Made by a program: the position numbers and the translations under genes. This document shows positions 7,607 to 13,608 of a stretch of 21,468 bases of DNA, in pieces (position 1 is the first letter of the stretch; each line of letters starts with the position of its first letter). Origin of the DNA: Phycisphaerae bacterium (GTDB lineage Bacteria; Planctomycetota; Phycisphaerae; UBA1845; Fen-1342); the NCBI GenBank assembly GCA_020058145.1, contig JAGVEP010000421.1, positions 1-21,468 on the forward strand, in the 5' to 3' direction. The notes beneath the pieces were generated by a model. It worked only from the letters and a program-made list of their open reading frames with translations, did not search any database and was not told the origin of the DNA.

Positions 7607-8052
7607 GCTCCGTTCACACATTCCGACAGCAGCGCGACGGGTAGTCCCGGCACGCGGACGAACGCCGGATCGTTCGTTACGAAGAGGTCAACGTGCTGCT
7701 CCAGGGCCGTCGCCGCATGAATGGCGTCGGCGGTTTGCAGCCCATGTTGTGCTCGGATTCGCGCAGCGCTCTCGGCGATGTCCTGATCGAGCGACACTAA
7801 TCCATACTCGGCGGAATCCAGCAGCAGGTCCCGGTAAACCTCCTCCAGCAGCGCGTCGCCGGCGCGGAGGGGCTTGACCAGCACCTCCAGCAGCACGAGC
7901 ACACTGCTGACTACGCCAAACTGGTGGGCCGCGACGGCGTGCCAAAGCGGATCGAGCAATTCGGCATACGGCTCGAGTCGCTCAACCGTGTAGATGACCG
8001 AATTCGAGTCAAGGTAGACCGTGCCGCTGGCAGGCAGTTTCAGTCGTTCCAT
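7603..8052 (-). CDS. PIN-domain ribonuclease, VapC-like toxin
   Basis: Single PIN domain, 149 residues, the normal size for a VapC toxin that cleaves RNA with Mg2+ or Mn2+. The acidic residues are in place: D15 in YLDSNSVIY, E56 in VLLEVLV, D109 in LQTADAIHAA and D128 in FVTNDPAF. Its ATG overlaps the 3' end of the antitoxin gene by 13 bases, the usual coupled layout. The last codons abut the dehydrogenase remnant at 7534-7606. The cognate antitoxin and the RNA target are inferred from position and family only. Confidence 0.88.
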   Translation of the reverse strand: MERLKLPASGTVYLDSNSVIYTVERLEPYAELLDPLWHAVAAHQFGVVSSVLVLLEVLVKPLRAGDALLEEVYRDLLLDSAEYGLVSLDQDIAESAARIRAQHGLQTADAIHAATALEQHVDLFVTNDPAFVRVPGLPVALLSECVNGA

Positions 8053-8279
8053 GACTGACGCTCGGCACGGATGTATGCGTCCACTTCGTCGGCCGTCGTG
8101 AAGAGTCGGTGTCCGGGCGCGCGGGCCAGGATTTCCGCGACCGATCGCCGAGCAGCGCGCGGAGAAATCGACGTGACGACTACCTCCACGGTCTGTCCAA
8201 CCGGCAAATCGGGCGCCGACACCTCGATGCGACCGCCCGGCTGCACAGTCGTGCGGAGCTTTCGTGTACCTTCCATCAT
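8040..8279 (-). CDS. VapB-like antitoxin
   Basis: Small protein of 79 residues directly upstream of and overlapping the PIN gene. The N-terminus TTVQPGGRIEVSAPDLPVGQ looks like the beta-rich DNA-binding half of AbrB/VapB-type or related antitoxins. The C-terminal half, RSVAEILARA to EVDAYIRAERQSWND, is the helical toxin-neutralising tail often seen in VapB-like partners. ATGATG gives two possible starts (8279 and 8276) after a GGGTAGG site. A -10-like TACAAT at 8297-8302 and an adjacent 11-base palindrome would allow self-repression, which is inference. Confidence 0.78.
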   Translation of the reverse strand: MMEGTRKLRTTVQPGGRIEVSAPDLPVGQTVEVVVTSISPRAARRSVAEILARAPGHRLFTTADEVDAYIRAERQSWND

Positions 8280-8296
8280 CGCACCTACCCGTACCT

Positions 8297-8313
8297 ATTG
8301 TATCGGCGGCCGA
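8297..8313 (-). promoter_or_regulatory. Candidate -10 box and operator of the toxin-antitoxin pair
   Basis: On the minus strand TACAAT (8302-8297) lies 17 bases before the antitoxin ATG. The palindrome TCGGC-G-GCCGA occupies 8303-8313 immediately upstream, where an antitoxin could bind. No -35 hexamer at normal spacing is seen, so the call is tentative. Confidence 0.3.
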
Positions 8314-8343
8314 CGTGACAAATCCAGCAGCTTGGCCGGCGTT

Positions 8344-10263
8344 TCAGTCCTTCGCCGGCACCGGACCCGCCAGCAGGGCGTATTCCTCCAGCGGCGTGCG
8401 GTCGCCGGTGGCGATTAGCTCGCAGTTCAGGCGGAGCTTGGCCATTTCCACGTCGATGAAGCGGCGGGCGACACGCTTCTTGCGGTCACGCAGGGCGGTG
8501 AGTTTGGCGGAATCGAGGGCTGCGGCGGCGGGCGAGACGCCCACACCACCCTGACGGGGGTCGGCCGCTACATTTCCGGTCGCGCCGGCCGCCACGTCAC
8601 GGCCGGTACAGAGCCCGGCCGCTACGTTTCCCGCCGCGTGCTGCATGAACAGATGCCCAATGTAGACCGCGATGGCGGCGTCGACGAGCTTGCGGCCGGC
8701 AAGGTCCATGTATTCCGTGTTCTGACTCTTCACGAACGCGATCGACCTCAGCACTTGCTCGCGGCCGGCGACGAGTTTGGACTTCAGTTCGGCCAGGAGC
8801 GGATCGGCCCCGTAGTTCCGCTCCTCGAATTCCGCCATGCGTTTCTCGAACGCGCCGGAGCACACCCCGCGGACGGCGGCGACGACCTGAAGCTGGCTCG
8901 TGCCCTCGTAAATGTTGGTGATGCGGGCGTCGCGGAGGTAGCGCTCCGCGGGGTAGTCGCGCATGTAGCCGGAACCGCCGAGGACTTGGATCGTGGTGTC
9001 CGCCACGCGGTTGCACATTTCCGATGCGTAGTACTTGCTCATCGGCGTCAACATGCCGCTGAGTCGTTTGAGCGTGCGGGACAGCTCCTTGCGCCGCTTG
9101 AGCTCGTCTTTGTCAGCGGGCGGGACGCCCACTCCACCCCCCGTGCCACCCACGCCTTCCAGCACCATCGTGTTGTTGTTCTCCAGATCGCAGATGCGGC
9201 TGGTCTCGTAGGTCAGCGCGCGGGCCGCTTCGAGCGCAATCTTCATGTCCGTGACCATCTCAGCGACCGCGGGAAACCGCTCGATCGGTCCGCCGAACTG
9301 CTTGCGCGAGTTGGCATACGTCCGGCCAAGCCGATACGCCGCCTCGGCGATGCCGAGGGACTGGCCGGCGATGCCGACGCGGGCACCGTTCATCAGGGCC
9401 ATGACGTAGGTGATCAGGCCGCGTTGCCGCTGGCCGATCAGCCGGGCGGGCGCGTCGTCAAACACCAGCTCGCAGGTCGGCGAGCCGTGGATGCCGAGCT
9501 TGTGCTCCAGGTGGCGGACGCGGATGCGATTGCTGCGTTCGGAAATGAACAGGCTCAGCCCGCGGCCGTCGGCGATGTCGGGTTCGCTACGGGCCAGCGT
9601 CAGCAGCACCTCGCCGCAGCCATTGGTGATGAAGCGCTTGACGCCGCGGAGATACCACTCGCCGTTGTCCTCTTGCAGGGCCTTGAGGCGGATGGCCTGG
9701 AGGTCGCTGCCGGCGTCAGGCTCGGTGAGGACCATCGCGCCGGTGACCTCGCCGCGGGCGAACCGCGGGAGAAACTCGTCTTTGAGCGCGTCGTCGGCGA
9801 AGGCGTTGATCGTCTCGGCGATGCCCTGGAGGCCAAAGATGTTCATCAGCGAGGCGTCGGCCCGGCTGACCATCTCGATGGCCATGGTGTAGATGAGGTT
9901 GGGACAATTGAGGCCGCCGTACTTGCGCGGCAGCGTGAAGCCCATGAGGTCGGCCTGGCCGAGACGGCGCAGATTGTCCGCCACGAGCGGGTGTAGCGTG
10001 ACGGTACCATCCTCGTTGAGCGTGTTGCCTTCGTCGTCGATTTGCTCGGCTCGCGGGGCGATGACGTTGCCCGCGACGTCGCCGACGATCTCAAGCACGC
10101 GGCGGTAGTTGTCGATCGCGTCGGGCTCGTCAACGGGGGCGTAATCCACGCCGGCCTGGGCGTCGACAAAGCCGCGTTCCTGCACGCGGGCAAGTTCGGC
10201 TAGGTCGAGGTGGTTGAAGAGGAAGAGGATGTCGTCGTTGTCGAGGAAGAAGTTGGGCACCAC
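8344..10263 (-). CDS. Acyl-CoA dehydrogenase family protein with repeat-derived insertions
   Basis: FAD enzyme that oxidises an acyl-CoA to the enoyl-CoA and passes electrons to ETF; 639 residues, longer than the usual 380-residue enzymes because of an extra C-terminal helical domain. Motifs include TEPDAGSDLQAIRLKA (about 180-195, flavin/substrate contact), RFITNGCGE, RKQFGGPIERFPAVAEM (320-337) and NIYEGTSQLQ with E453 at the catalytic-base position of short/medium-chain enzymes. Two regions are not family sequence: residues 370-384 (GVGGTGGGVGVPPAD) and 545-582 (GNVAAG to SPAAAA), both encoded by palindromic repeats. The start is one of two tandem GTG codons 9 bases after the HEPN stop, behind CGGAG. 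It follows etfB-etfA and the MNT/HEPN pair on the same strand, which supports use of this ETF. The acyl substrate cannot be told from sequence. Confidence 0.93.
   Translation of the reverse strand: MVPNFFLDNDDILFLFNHLDLAELARVQERGFVDAQAGVDYAPVDEPDAIDNYRRVLEIVGDVAGNVIAPRAEQIDDEGNTLNEDGTVTLHPLVADNLRRLGQADLMGFTLPRKYGGLNCPNLIYTMAIEMVSRADASLMNIFGLQGIAETINAFADDALKDEFLPRFARGEVTGAMVLTEPDAGSDLQAIRLKALQEDNGEWYLRGVKRFITNGCGEVLLTLARSEPDIADGRGLSLFISERSNRIRVRHLEHKLGIHGSPTCELVFDDAPARLIGQRQRGLITYVMALMNGARVGIAGQSLGIAEAAYRLGRTYANSRKQFGGPIERFPAVAEMVTDMKIALEAARALTYETSRICDLENNNTMVLEGVGGTGGGVGVPPADKDELKRRKELSRTLKRLSGMLTPMSKYYASEMCNRVADTTIQVLGGSGYMRDYPAERYLRDARITNIYEGTSQLQVVAAVRGVCSGAFEKRMAEFEERNYGADPLLAELKSKLVAGREQVLRSIAFVKSQNTEYMDLAGRKLVDAAIAVYIGHLFMQHAAGNVAAGLCTGRDVAAGATGNVAADPRQGGVGVSPAAAALDSAKLTALRDRKKRVARRFIDVEMAKLRLNCELIATGDRTPLEEYALLAGPVPAKD
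8518..8631 (-). repeat. In-frame repeat cluster inside the dehydrogenase gene (families 2 and 3)
   Basis: On the minus strand this stretch carries two GGAAAYGTAGCGGCCG-type units. The first continues as the CGGCCGGGCTCTGTACCGGC unit (8600-8626) that is also tandem at 16099-16188. It ends with a family-2 hairpin, GTGGGCG-TCT-CGCCCGC, at 8528-8544. It is translated as a Gly/Ala/Val-rich linker at residues 545-582 without breaking the frame. Confidence 0.8.
9112..9150 (-). repeat. In-frame family-2 palindrome inside the dehydrogenase gene
   Basis: The hairpin GTGGGCG-TCC-CGCCCGC (9116-9132) preceded by G-rich DNA encodes GGTGGGVGVPPAD (residues 372-384). It lies in a region that in ordinary acyl-CoA dehydrogenases is a short loop between helices. 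Confidence 0.75.
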
Positions 10264-10272
10264 GCGGCTCCG

Positions 10273-10695
10273 TCAAGCAGTAGCGGGTATCAGCTTTCGC
10301 GCGGCGGACACGATCTCGCCGGCTGCGGCGTCCGCCTCCTGAAAGTCCGTCTCGTCAAAATTCTCGCCCCCGGTCCCCTCGGCCAGCCCGTTCGGATAGC
10401 GCGTCGCGATGTAATAGCGATCCAGGCGGCGGGCCTTACCGACCAGGTTTGTCAACTCCGGGTGATACCCCGCGGCCTGTTCAGCGAGCTTTCGCACGCT
10501 ATGTGTAAACAGGCTTCGCTCGCCTTGCGCTATCAACACAGCCTTCAGGGCTGTCTCGCCTGACTGCTCGGCGTAGAAGCACGCGGGCGCCCAGAACTTG
10601 CCCTGGGCGTTCCAGCGCGCCGTCGCCAGGTTTTCTTCGGCTTGTCGAAGCCAGCGACGGGCCTGGTCAAGGTTTGCATTTGGTGGGCCGCTCAT
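10273..10695 (-). CDS. HEPN-domain protein, probable toxin of an MNT/HEPN pair
   Basis: All-helical HEPN protein, 140 residues. Family features are the N-terminal LRQAEENLATARW helix, the WAPACFYAEQSGETALKAVLIA helix (35-56), THSVRKLAEQ (64-73) and the RRLDRYYIATRYPNGL segment (89-104). HEPN proteins paired with MNT nucleotidyltransferases act as ribonuclease toxins. The usual catalytic R-x4-6-H is not seen in the expected late position (the segment is RYPN); an R60-x4-H65 occurs earlier, so RNase activity is uncertain. The gene starts 29 bases inside the MNT gene and ends 9 bases before the dehydrogenase start, so it is translated as part of that operon. Confidence 0.85.
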   Translation of the reverse strand: MSGPPNANLDQARRWLRQAEENLATARWNAQGKFWAPACFYAEQSGETALKAVLIAQGERSLFTHSVRKLAEQAAGYHPELTNLVGKARRLDRYYIATRYPNGLAEGTGGENFDETDFQEADAAAGEIVSAARKLIPATA

Positions 10696-11026
10696 AGAGT
10701 GTTTTCCCTTCGCGCTCGATGGCGTCGAACATGATGGCCCGGCGGTCTTTCATCTGCTCACATTCAGCGGGCGTATAGACGATGACGTCCACGGGCATTC
10801 GGGAGTCGATCAACTCCAAGGCGCTTCCAATGCGATCCAGGAAGCGCTCCTGTGTTTCGCGAATCACGACCAAGTCGATATCGCTGCCTTCGTGAAAATC
10901 GCCGCGAGCATAGGACCCAAAGAGAATGATGCGCTCGGGATCGAGCCCGCGCAGACGATTCACAATTCGCTGCAATTCGTGCTCGACAGCGATCCAATGC
11001 CTTTGTTGCCAGAGGCTCATGACCAT
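10667..11026 (-). CDS. MNT-type nucleotidyltransferase, probable antitoxin partner of HEPN
   Basis: Minimal nucleotidyltransferase of the pol-beta superfamily, 119 residues. The signature GSYARGDFHEGSDIDLVV gives G37-S38 and metal ligands D49 and D51; the third acidic residue is D80 in MPVDVIVYT. In known MNT/HEPN modules this protein neutralises the HEPN toxin by nucleotidylation (AMPylation); the same is inferred here. The start could be codon 1 or 3 (both ATG). The etfA stop lies 11 bases upstream and the HEPN gene overlaps its 3' end, so the pair is embedded between etfA and the acyl-CoA dehydrogenase. Confidence 0.88.
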   Translation of the reverse strand: MVMSLWQQRHWIAVEHELQRIVNRLRGLDPERIILFGSYARGDFHEGSDIDLVVIRETQERFLDRIGSALELIDSRMPVDVIVYTPAECEQMKDRRAIMFDAIEREGKTLYERPTKCKP

Positions 11027-11037
11027 CGGCCTTACCG

Positions 11038-12072
11038 CTACTCCTTCGGTCGTTCCTTAATCGCCTTCACCATCATCGGAACCACCTGGTTCAGATCGCC
11101 GACGATGCCGTAGTGCGCCACGCCGAAGATCGGAGCTTCCTTGTCCCAGTTGATCGCGACGATTTTGGCGGATTCTTCCATGCCGGCGCGGTGCTGGATG
11201 GCCCCGCTGATGCCGCAGGCCACGTAGAGGGCCGGACGGACGGTCGTGCCGGTCTGGCCAATCTGGTGCGCCTTGTCAATGAAGCCGCCATCGACGGCGG
11301 CACGGGAGGCACCGATCGCCCCACCGATCGCGCCGGCGAGGTCGTGAATCACGCGGAAATTCTGCTTGCTGCCGACGCCGCCGCCGCCCGCGACGATCGT
11401 GCGGGCGCCCTTGAGATTCACCTTGCGGGGTTCGCGGTGTCGCTCAATCAACCGCACGGCGAAATCGTTGTCGTCGAACTTGATCTTTTCGGCAACGATT
11501 TCGCCCTGGCGCTGCATATTCGGCTCGCCGAGCGGCATAACGCCCTCGCGGACCGTGGCCATCTGCGGCCAGCGCTCCGGGTTGATGATCGTCGCGATGA
11601 TGTTGCCGCCGAAAGCGGGTCGGATTTGAAGCAGCAGGTTCTTGTGCGTGGTCTTGGCAGCCGGGTCAGGCACGTCGGCCACATCCAGATCGGTGCAATC
11701 CGCGGTCAGCCCGGCGCGCATGGCGGAAGCACACCGCGGCGCGAGATCGCGCCCCAGCGGCGTCGCACCAAACAGCACGATCTGCGGCTTATGCTTCTCC
11801 GCGAGCGTCGTCACCACGCGGGCGTACGGGAGCGTCTGATAATGCTCCAGCCGACGATCTTCGGACAGGTAAACGTCGTCGGCACCGTGCTGAATGAGGC
11901 GGTACGCCAATTCGCGAACGTTCCAGCCAGGGAGGATGGCACCGACCTTCACGCCGAGGTGGTCGGCGAGCTCGCGGGCCTTGCCGCAGAGCTCCAGCGC
12001 GACGTCGTGCAGTGTGCCGTCTTCTTGTTCCGCGAAGATCCAGACTTCGCCTTTACGGTTCGGTGCGATCAT
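11038..12072 (-). CDS. etfA: Electron transfer flavoprotein subunit alpha (FixB/EtfA)
   Basis: FAD-carrying subunit of the ETF heterodimer, 344 residues; it collects electrons from acyl-CoA dehydrogenases and hands them to a membrane quinone reductase. The N-terminal ETF domain begins WIFAEQEDGTLHDVALELCG. The C-terminal FAD domain (about 218-344) has VAGGGGVGSKQNF, the GQTGTTVRPALYVACGISGA and IQHRAGM motifs, and the NWDKEAPIFGVAHYGIVGDL end. The start is the ATG at 12072. The in-frame extension to 12132 (residues GTAHRDREMVGSAHPTGVG) is translated palindrome DNA. It lies downstream of etfB, separated by an inverted pair of family-1 palindromes, and is followed by the MNT gene. Confidence 0.95.
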   Translation of the reverse strand: MIAPNRKGEVWIFAEQEDGTLHDVALELCGKARELADHLGVKVGAILPGWNVRELAYRLIQHGADDVYLSEDRRLEHYQTLPYARVVTTLAEKHKPQIVLFGATPLGRDLAPRCASAMRAGLTADCTDLDVADVPDPAAKTTHKNLLLQIRPAFGGNIIATIINPERWPQMATVREGVMPLGEPNMQRQGEIVAEKIKFDDNDFAVRLIERHREPRKVNLKGARTIVAGGGGVGSKQNFRVIHDLAGAIGGAIGASRAAVDGGFIDKAHQIGQTGTTVRPALYVACGISGAIQHRAGMEESAKIVAINWDKEAPIFGVAHYGIVGDLNQVVPMMVKAIKERPKE

Positions 12073-12082
12073 GCCAACACCT

Positions 12083-12138
12083 GTAGGGTGGGCACTGCCC
12101 ACCATTTCCCTGTCACGGTGGGCAGTGCCCACCCTACG
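12083..12138. repeat. Inverted pair of family-1 palindromes between etfB and etfA
   Basis: One copy (12083-12103) and an opposite-facing copy (12117-12138) of GTAGGGTGGGC-ACT-GCCCACC are separated by 13 bases. The mRNA could form two small hairpins or one long one with arms of about 21 bases. This occupies nearly all of the 67-base etfB-etfA spacer and could tune the ETF subunit ratio, which is inference. Confidence 0.85.
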
Positions 12139-12139
12139 G

Positions 12140-13057
12140 TCAACCTAGCGTATGGTCCACTACCAGCTCGCGAACCAGCCGGCGGATGCCTTCTTCCGTC
12201 GGCGGAATCTCCGTGTAACCCTGTTTCGTGAGGACGATCGACTGCACGCGGTGGACCTTGGTCGGCGAGCCCGCCAGACCGCACCACTTCAGGTCCGCCT
12301 GGATGTCGTCCAGGTCCCATTGCTCCAGCATCAGCCCACGCGAGCGCAGCGTTTCCGCCCGGCGTTCGACTTCGCGCTCGACATCTGCGGGCGAGACGCC
12401 CGCACCACCCGCGGCGGCCACCGCCGCCACGAGTTCCGCCCGCACGCGGGCGCGTTTGTATTTCATCACCCGCCGCGCCGCCGGTGGCCGCACTTCCCCC
12501 GCCGTGTCCAGCACGGTCACGAGCACCGGCAGCCGCACCTCGACGATTTCCCAGCCGTTGCCGACATTGCGGCGAATTCGGGCCGTGCGGTCGCGCAGGT
12601 CGATGAGACGCTCCAGGTACGTGACCTGCGGGATGCCGAGCTTCTCGGCACACTGCGGGCCGACCTGGGCGGTGTCACCGTCGATCGCTTGCCGGCCGCA
12701 GAAAACGAAGTCGTAGTTGCCGATGTGGCGAACGGCTTGGTTGAGGATATAGCTGGTGGCGAGGGTATCGCTGGCCGCAGCCCGACGGTCCGTGAGGAGA
12801 ATCACGCGGTCGGCACCGCGGTACAGACAGTCCCGCAGGACATCAGCGGCTTTCGGCGGGCCCATGCTGACGACGGTGACCGTGCCGCCCCAGCGGTCGC
12901 GTACGTCGAGCGCGACCTCCAGGGCATGGAGGTCATCGGGGTTGAAGACGGTCGGCAGTGCGGCCCGGTTGACCGTGCCGTCGGCCTTCATCGCCTCGCC
13001 GGTGATGTTGGCGGTATCAGGAACCTGTTTGACGCAGACAATACTGTGGTAAGGCAC
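12140..13057 (-). CDS. etfB: Electron transfer flavoprotein subunit beta (FixA/EtfB)
   Basis: AMP-binding partner of EtfA, 305 residues, somewhat longer than the common 250-260. It starts MPYHSIVCVKQVPDT, the family N-terminus. The GTG at 13057 follows GAGGG with about 9 bases spacing and is preferred over the in-frame start at 13168, whose extra residues have no family likeness and overlap a flanking repeat. The nucleotide-binding signature GRQAIDGDTAQVGPQCAEKL is at 121-140. Residues 217-225 (GGAGVSPAD) are encoded by a family-2 palindrome inserted in frame near the C-terminal region, followed by a charged helix VEREVERRAE. Acting with etfA and the dehydrogenase downstream, it probably serves fatty-acid or branched-chain acyl-CoA oxidation. 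Confidence 0.94.
   Translation of the reverse strand: MPYHSIVCVKQVPDTANITGEAMKADGTVNRAALPTVFNPDDLHALEVALDVRDRWGGTVTVVSMGPPKAADVLRDCLYRGADRVILLTDRRAAASDTLATSYILNQAVRHIGNYDFVFCGRQAIDGDTAQVGPQCAEKLGIPQVTYLERLIDLRDRTARIRRNVGNGWEIVEVRLPVLVTVLDTAGEVRPPAARRVMKYKRARVRAELVAAVAAAGGAGVSPADVEREVERRAETLRSRGLMLEQWDLDDIQADLKWCGLAGSPTKVHRVQSIVLTKQGYTEIPPTEEGIRRLVRELVVDHTLG
12387..12411 (-). repeat. In-frame family-2 palindrome inside etfB
   Basis: A perfect GCGGGCG-TCT-CGCCCGC hairpin (12387-12403) with flanking GGTGGT encodes GGAGVSPAD. The same nucleotide wording and nearly the same peptide occur twice in the acyl-CoA dehydrogenase gene. Confidence 0.8.
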
Positions 13058-13125
13058 GATCGTTGTCCCTCGCTGCGAAAGATGGGGTGCGAGAATAGCC
13101 GCCGGCGCCGCGTGCGTCAAGAGGT

Positions 13126-13163
13126 GAAGCCACGAAGCCACGGAGCGACGAAGCCACGAAGGG
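13126..13163. repeat. Left arm of inverted repeat flanking the four-helix-bundle gene
   Basis: Built of GAAGCCACGAAGCCACGGAG units. Bases 13134-13163 match the reverse complement of 13568-13597 at 29 of 30 positions. The arm lies at the 3' end of the small gene, touching its stop codon at 13165. Confidence 0.85.
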
Positions 13164-13164
13164 G

Positions 13165-13533
13165 TCAACTTCGGAGGTTTTCCAGGCTCCGGATCAGTCC
13201 TTGCAGGACGCGGTCGGTCTCGGCGCGCACCTCACCCAGTTCTGCGGAGACGCTGATTAAACCAAGCTCATGGGCCAGAATGAGTTGTGTCTGAAGCTCC
13301 ATGAGCGAGCCGCGCGCCACTTTCAGGAAGCGAATATAGTCTGGCAAACTCTGGCGGCCGTGTCCCTCGGCGATATTCGATGGTACGGAAACGGCCGCGC
13401 GGCGCATCTGCGCCGTCAGCCCAAACTTCTCGCTGTCCGGCATCCCACGCGTGACTTGGTAGACACCCTTGGCGAGCTGCATCGCCTTCTGCCACGCAAC
13501 GAGGTCCCGAAATGTCTTGATGTCACCGGCCAA
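13165..13533 (-). CDS. Four-helix-bundle protein (S23 rRNA intervening-sequence protein family)
   Basis: Small helical protein, about 122 residues, of the family first seen encoded within 23S rRNA intervening sequences and related to Avd-type accessory proteins; its molecular role is unknown. Family hallmarks are KTFRDLVAWQKAMQLAKGVY at the start, FGLTAQMRRAAVSVPSNIAE in the middle and GRQSLPDYIRFLKVARGSLM plus ELQTQLILAHELGLI after it. I place the start at TTG 13533 behind GGGAG. The frame continues up to GTG 13608, right after the glmS stop, but those extra residues (RREKPRSHEATKGEAT) are translated inverted-repeat DNA. The gene sits between glmS and etfB and is bracketed by 30-base inverted repeats, suggesting that it arrived as a unit. 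Confidence 0.8.
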   Translation of the reverse strand: MAGDIKTFRDLVAWQKAMQLAKGVYQVTRGMPDSEKFGLTAQMRRAAVSVPSNIAEGHGRQSLPDYIRFLKVARGSLMELQTQLILAHELGLISVSAELGEVRAETDRVLQGLIRSLENLRS

Positions 13534-13567
13534 GACGAGGTCTCCCAACGACGTCTCCGTCGCTTCG

Positions 13568-13597
13568 CCCTTCGTGGCTTCGTGGCTCCGTGGCTTC
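13568..13597. repeat. Right arm of inverted repeat flanking the four-helix-bundle gene
   Basis: CCCTTCGTGGCTTCGTGGCT and following bases are the reverse complement of 13134-13163 with one mismatch. The arm lies between the glmS stop (13609) and the likely start of the small gene. Confidence 0.85.
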
Positions 13598-13608
13598 TCC
13601 CTTCGCAC

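Noticed and set aside
8638..9996. 452-codon plus-strand frame across the acyl-CoA dehydrogenase gene
   Set aside because: Shadow frame with Asp/Gly/Val/His-rich composition and no motif; the minus-strand enzyme has all its motifs.
12073..12132. Upstream start for etfA giving 20 extra residues
   Set aside because: The extra residues are a translation of the palindrome pair; the family N-terminus begins at 12072.
13058..13168. Upstream start for etfB giving 37 extra residues
   Set aside because: No family similarity; the GTG at 13057 has a good ribosome site and begins at the conserved VCVKQVPDT end.
11113..13294. Plus-strand frames (372 and 380 codons) over etfA and etfB
   Set aside because: Complementary-strand shadows without a recognisable domain; the ETF subunits are clear on the other strand.
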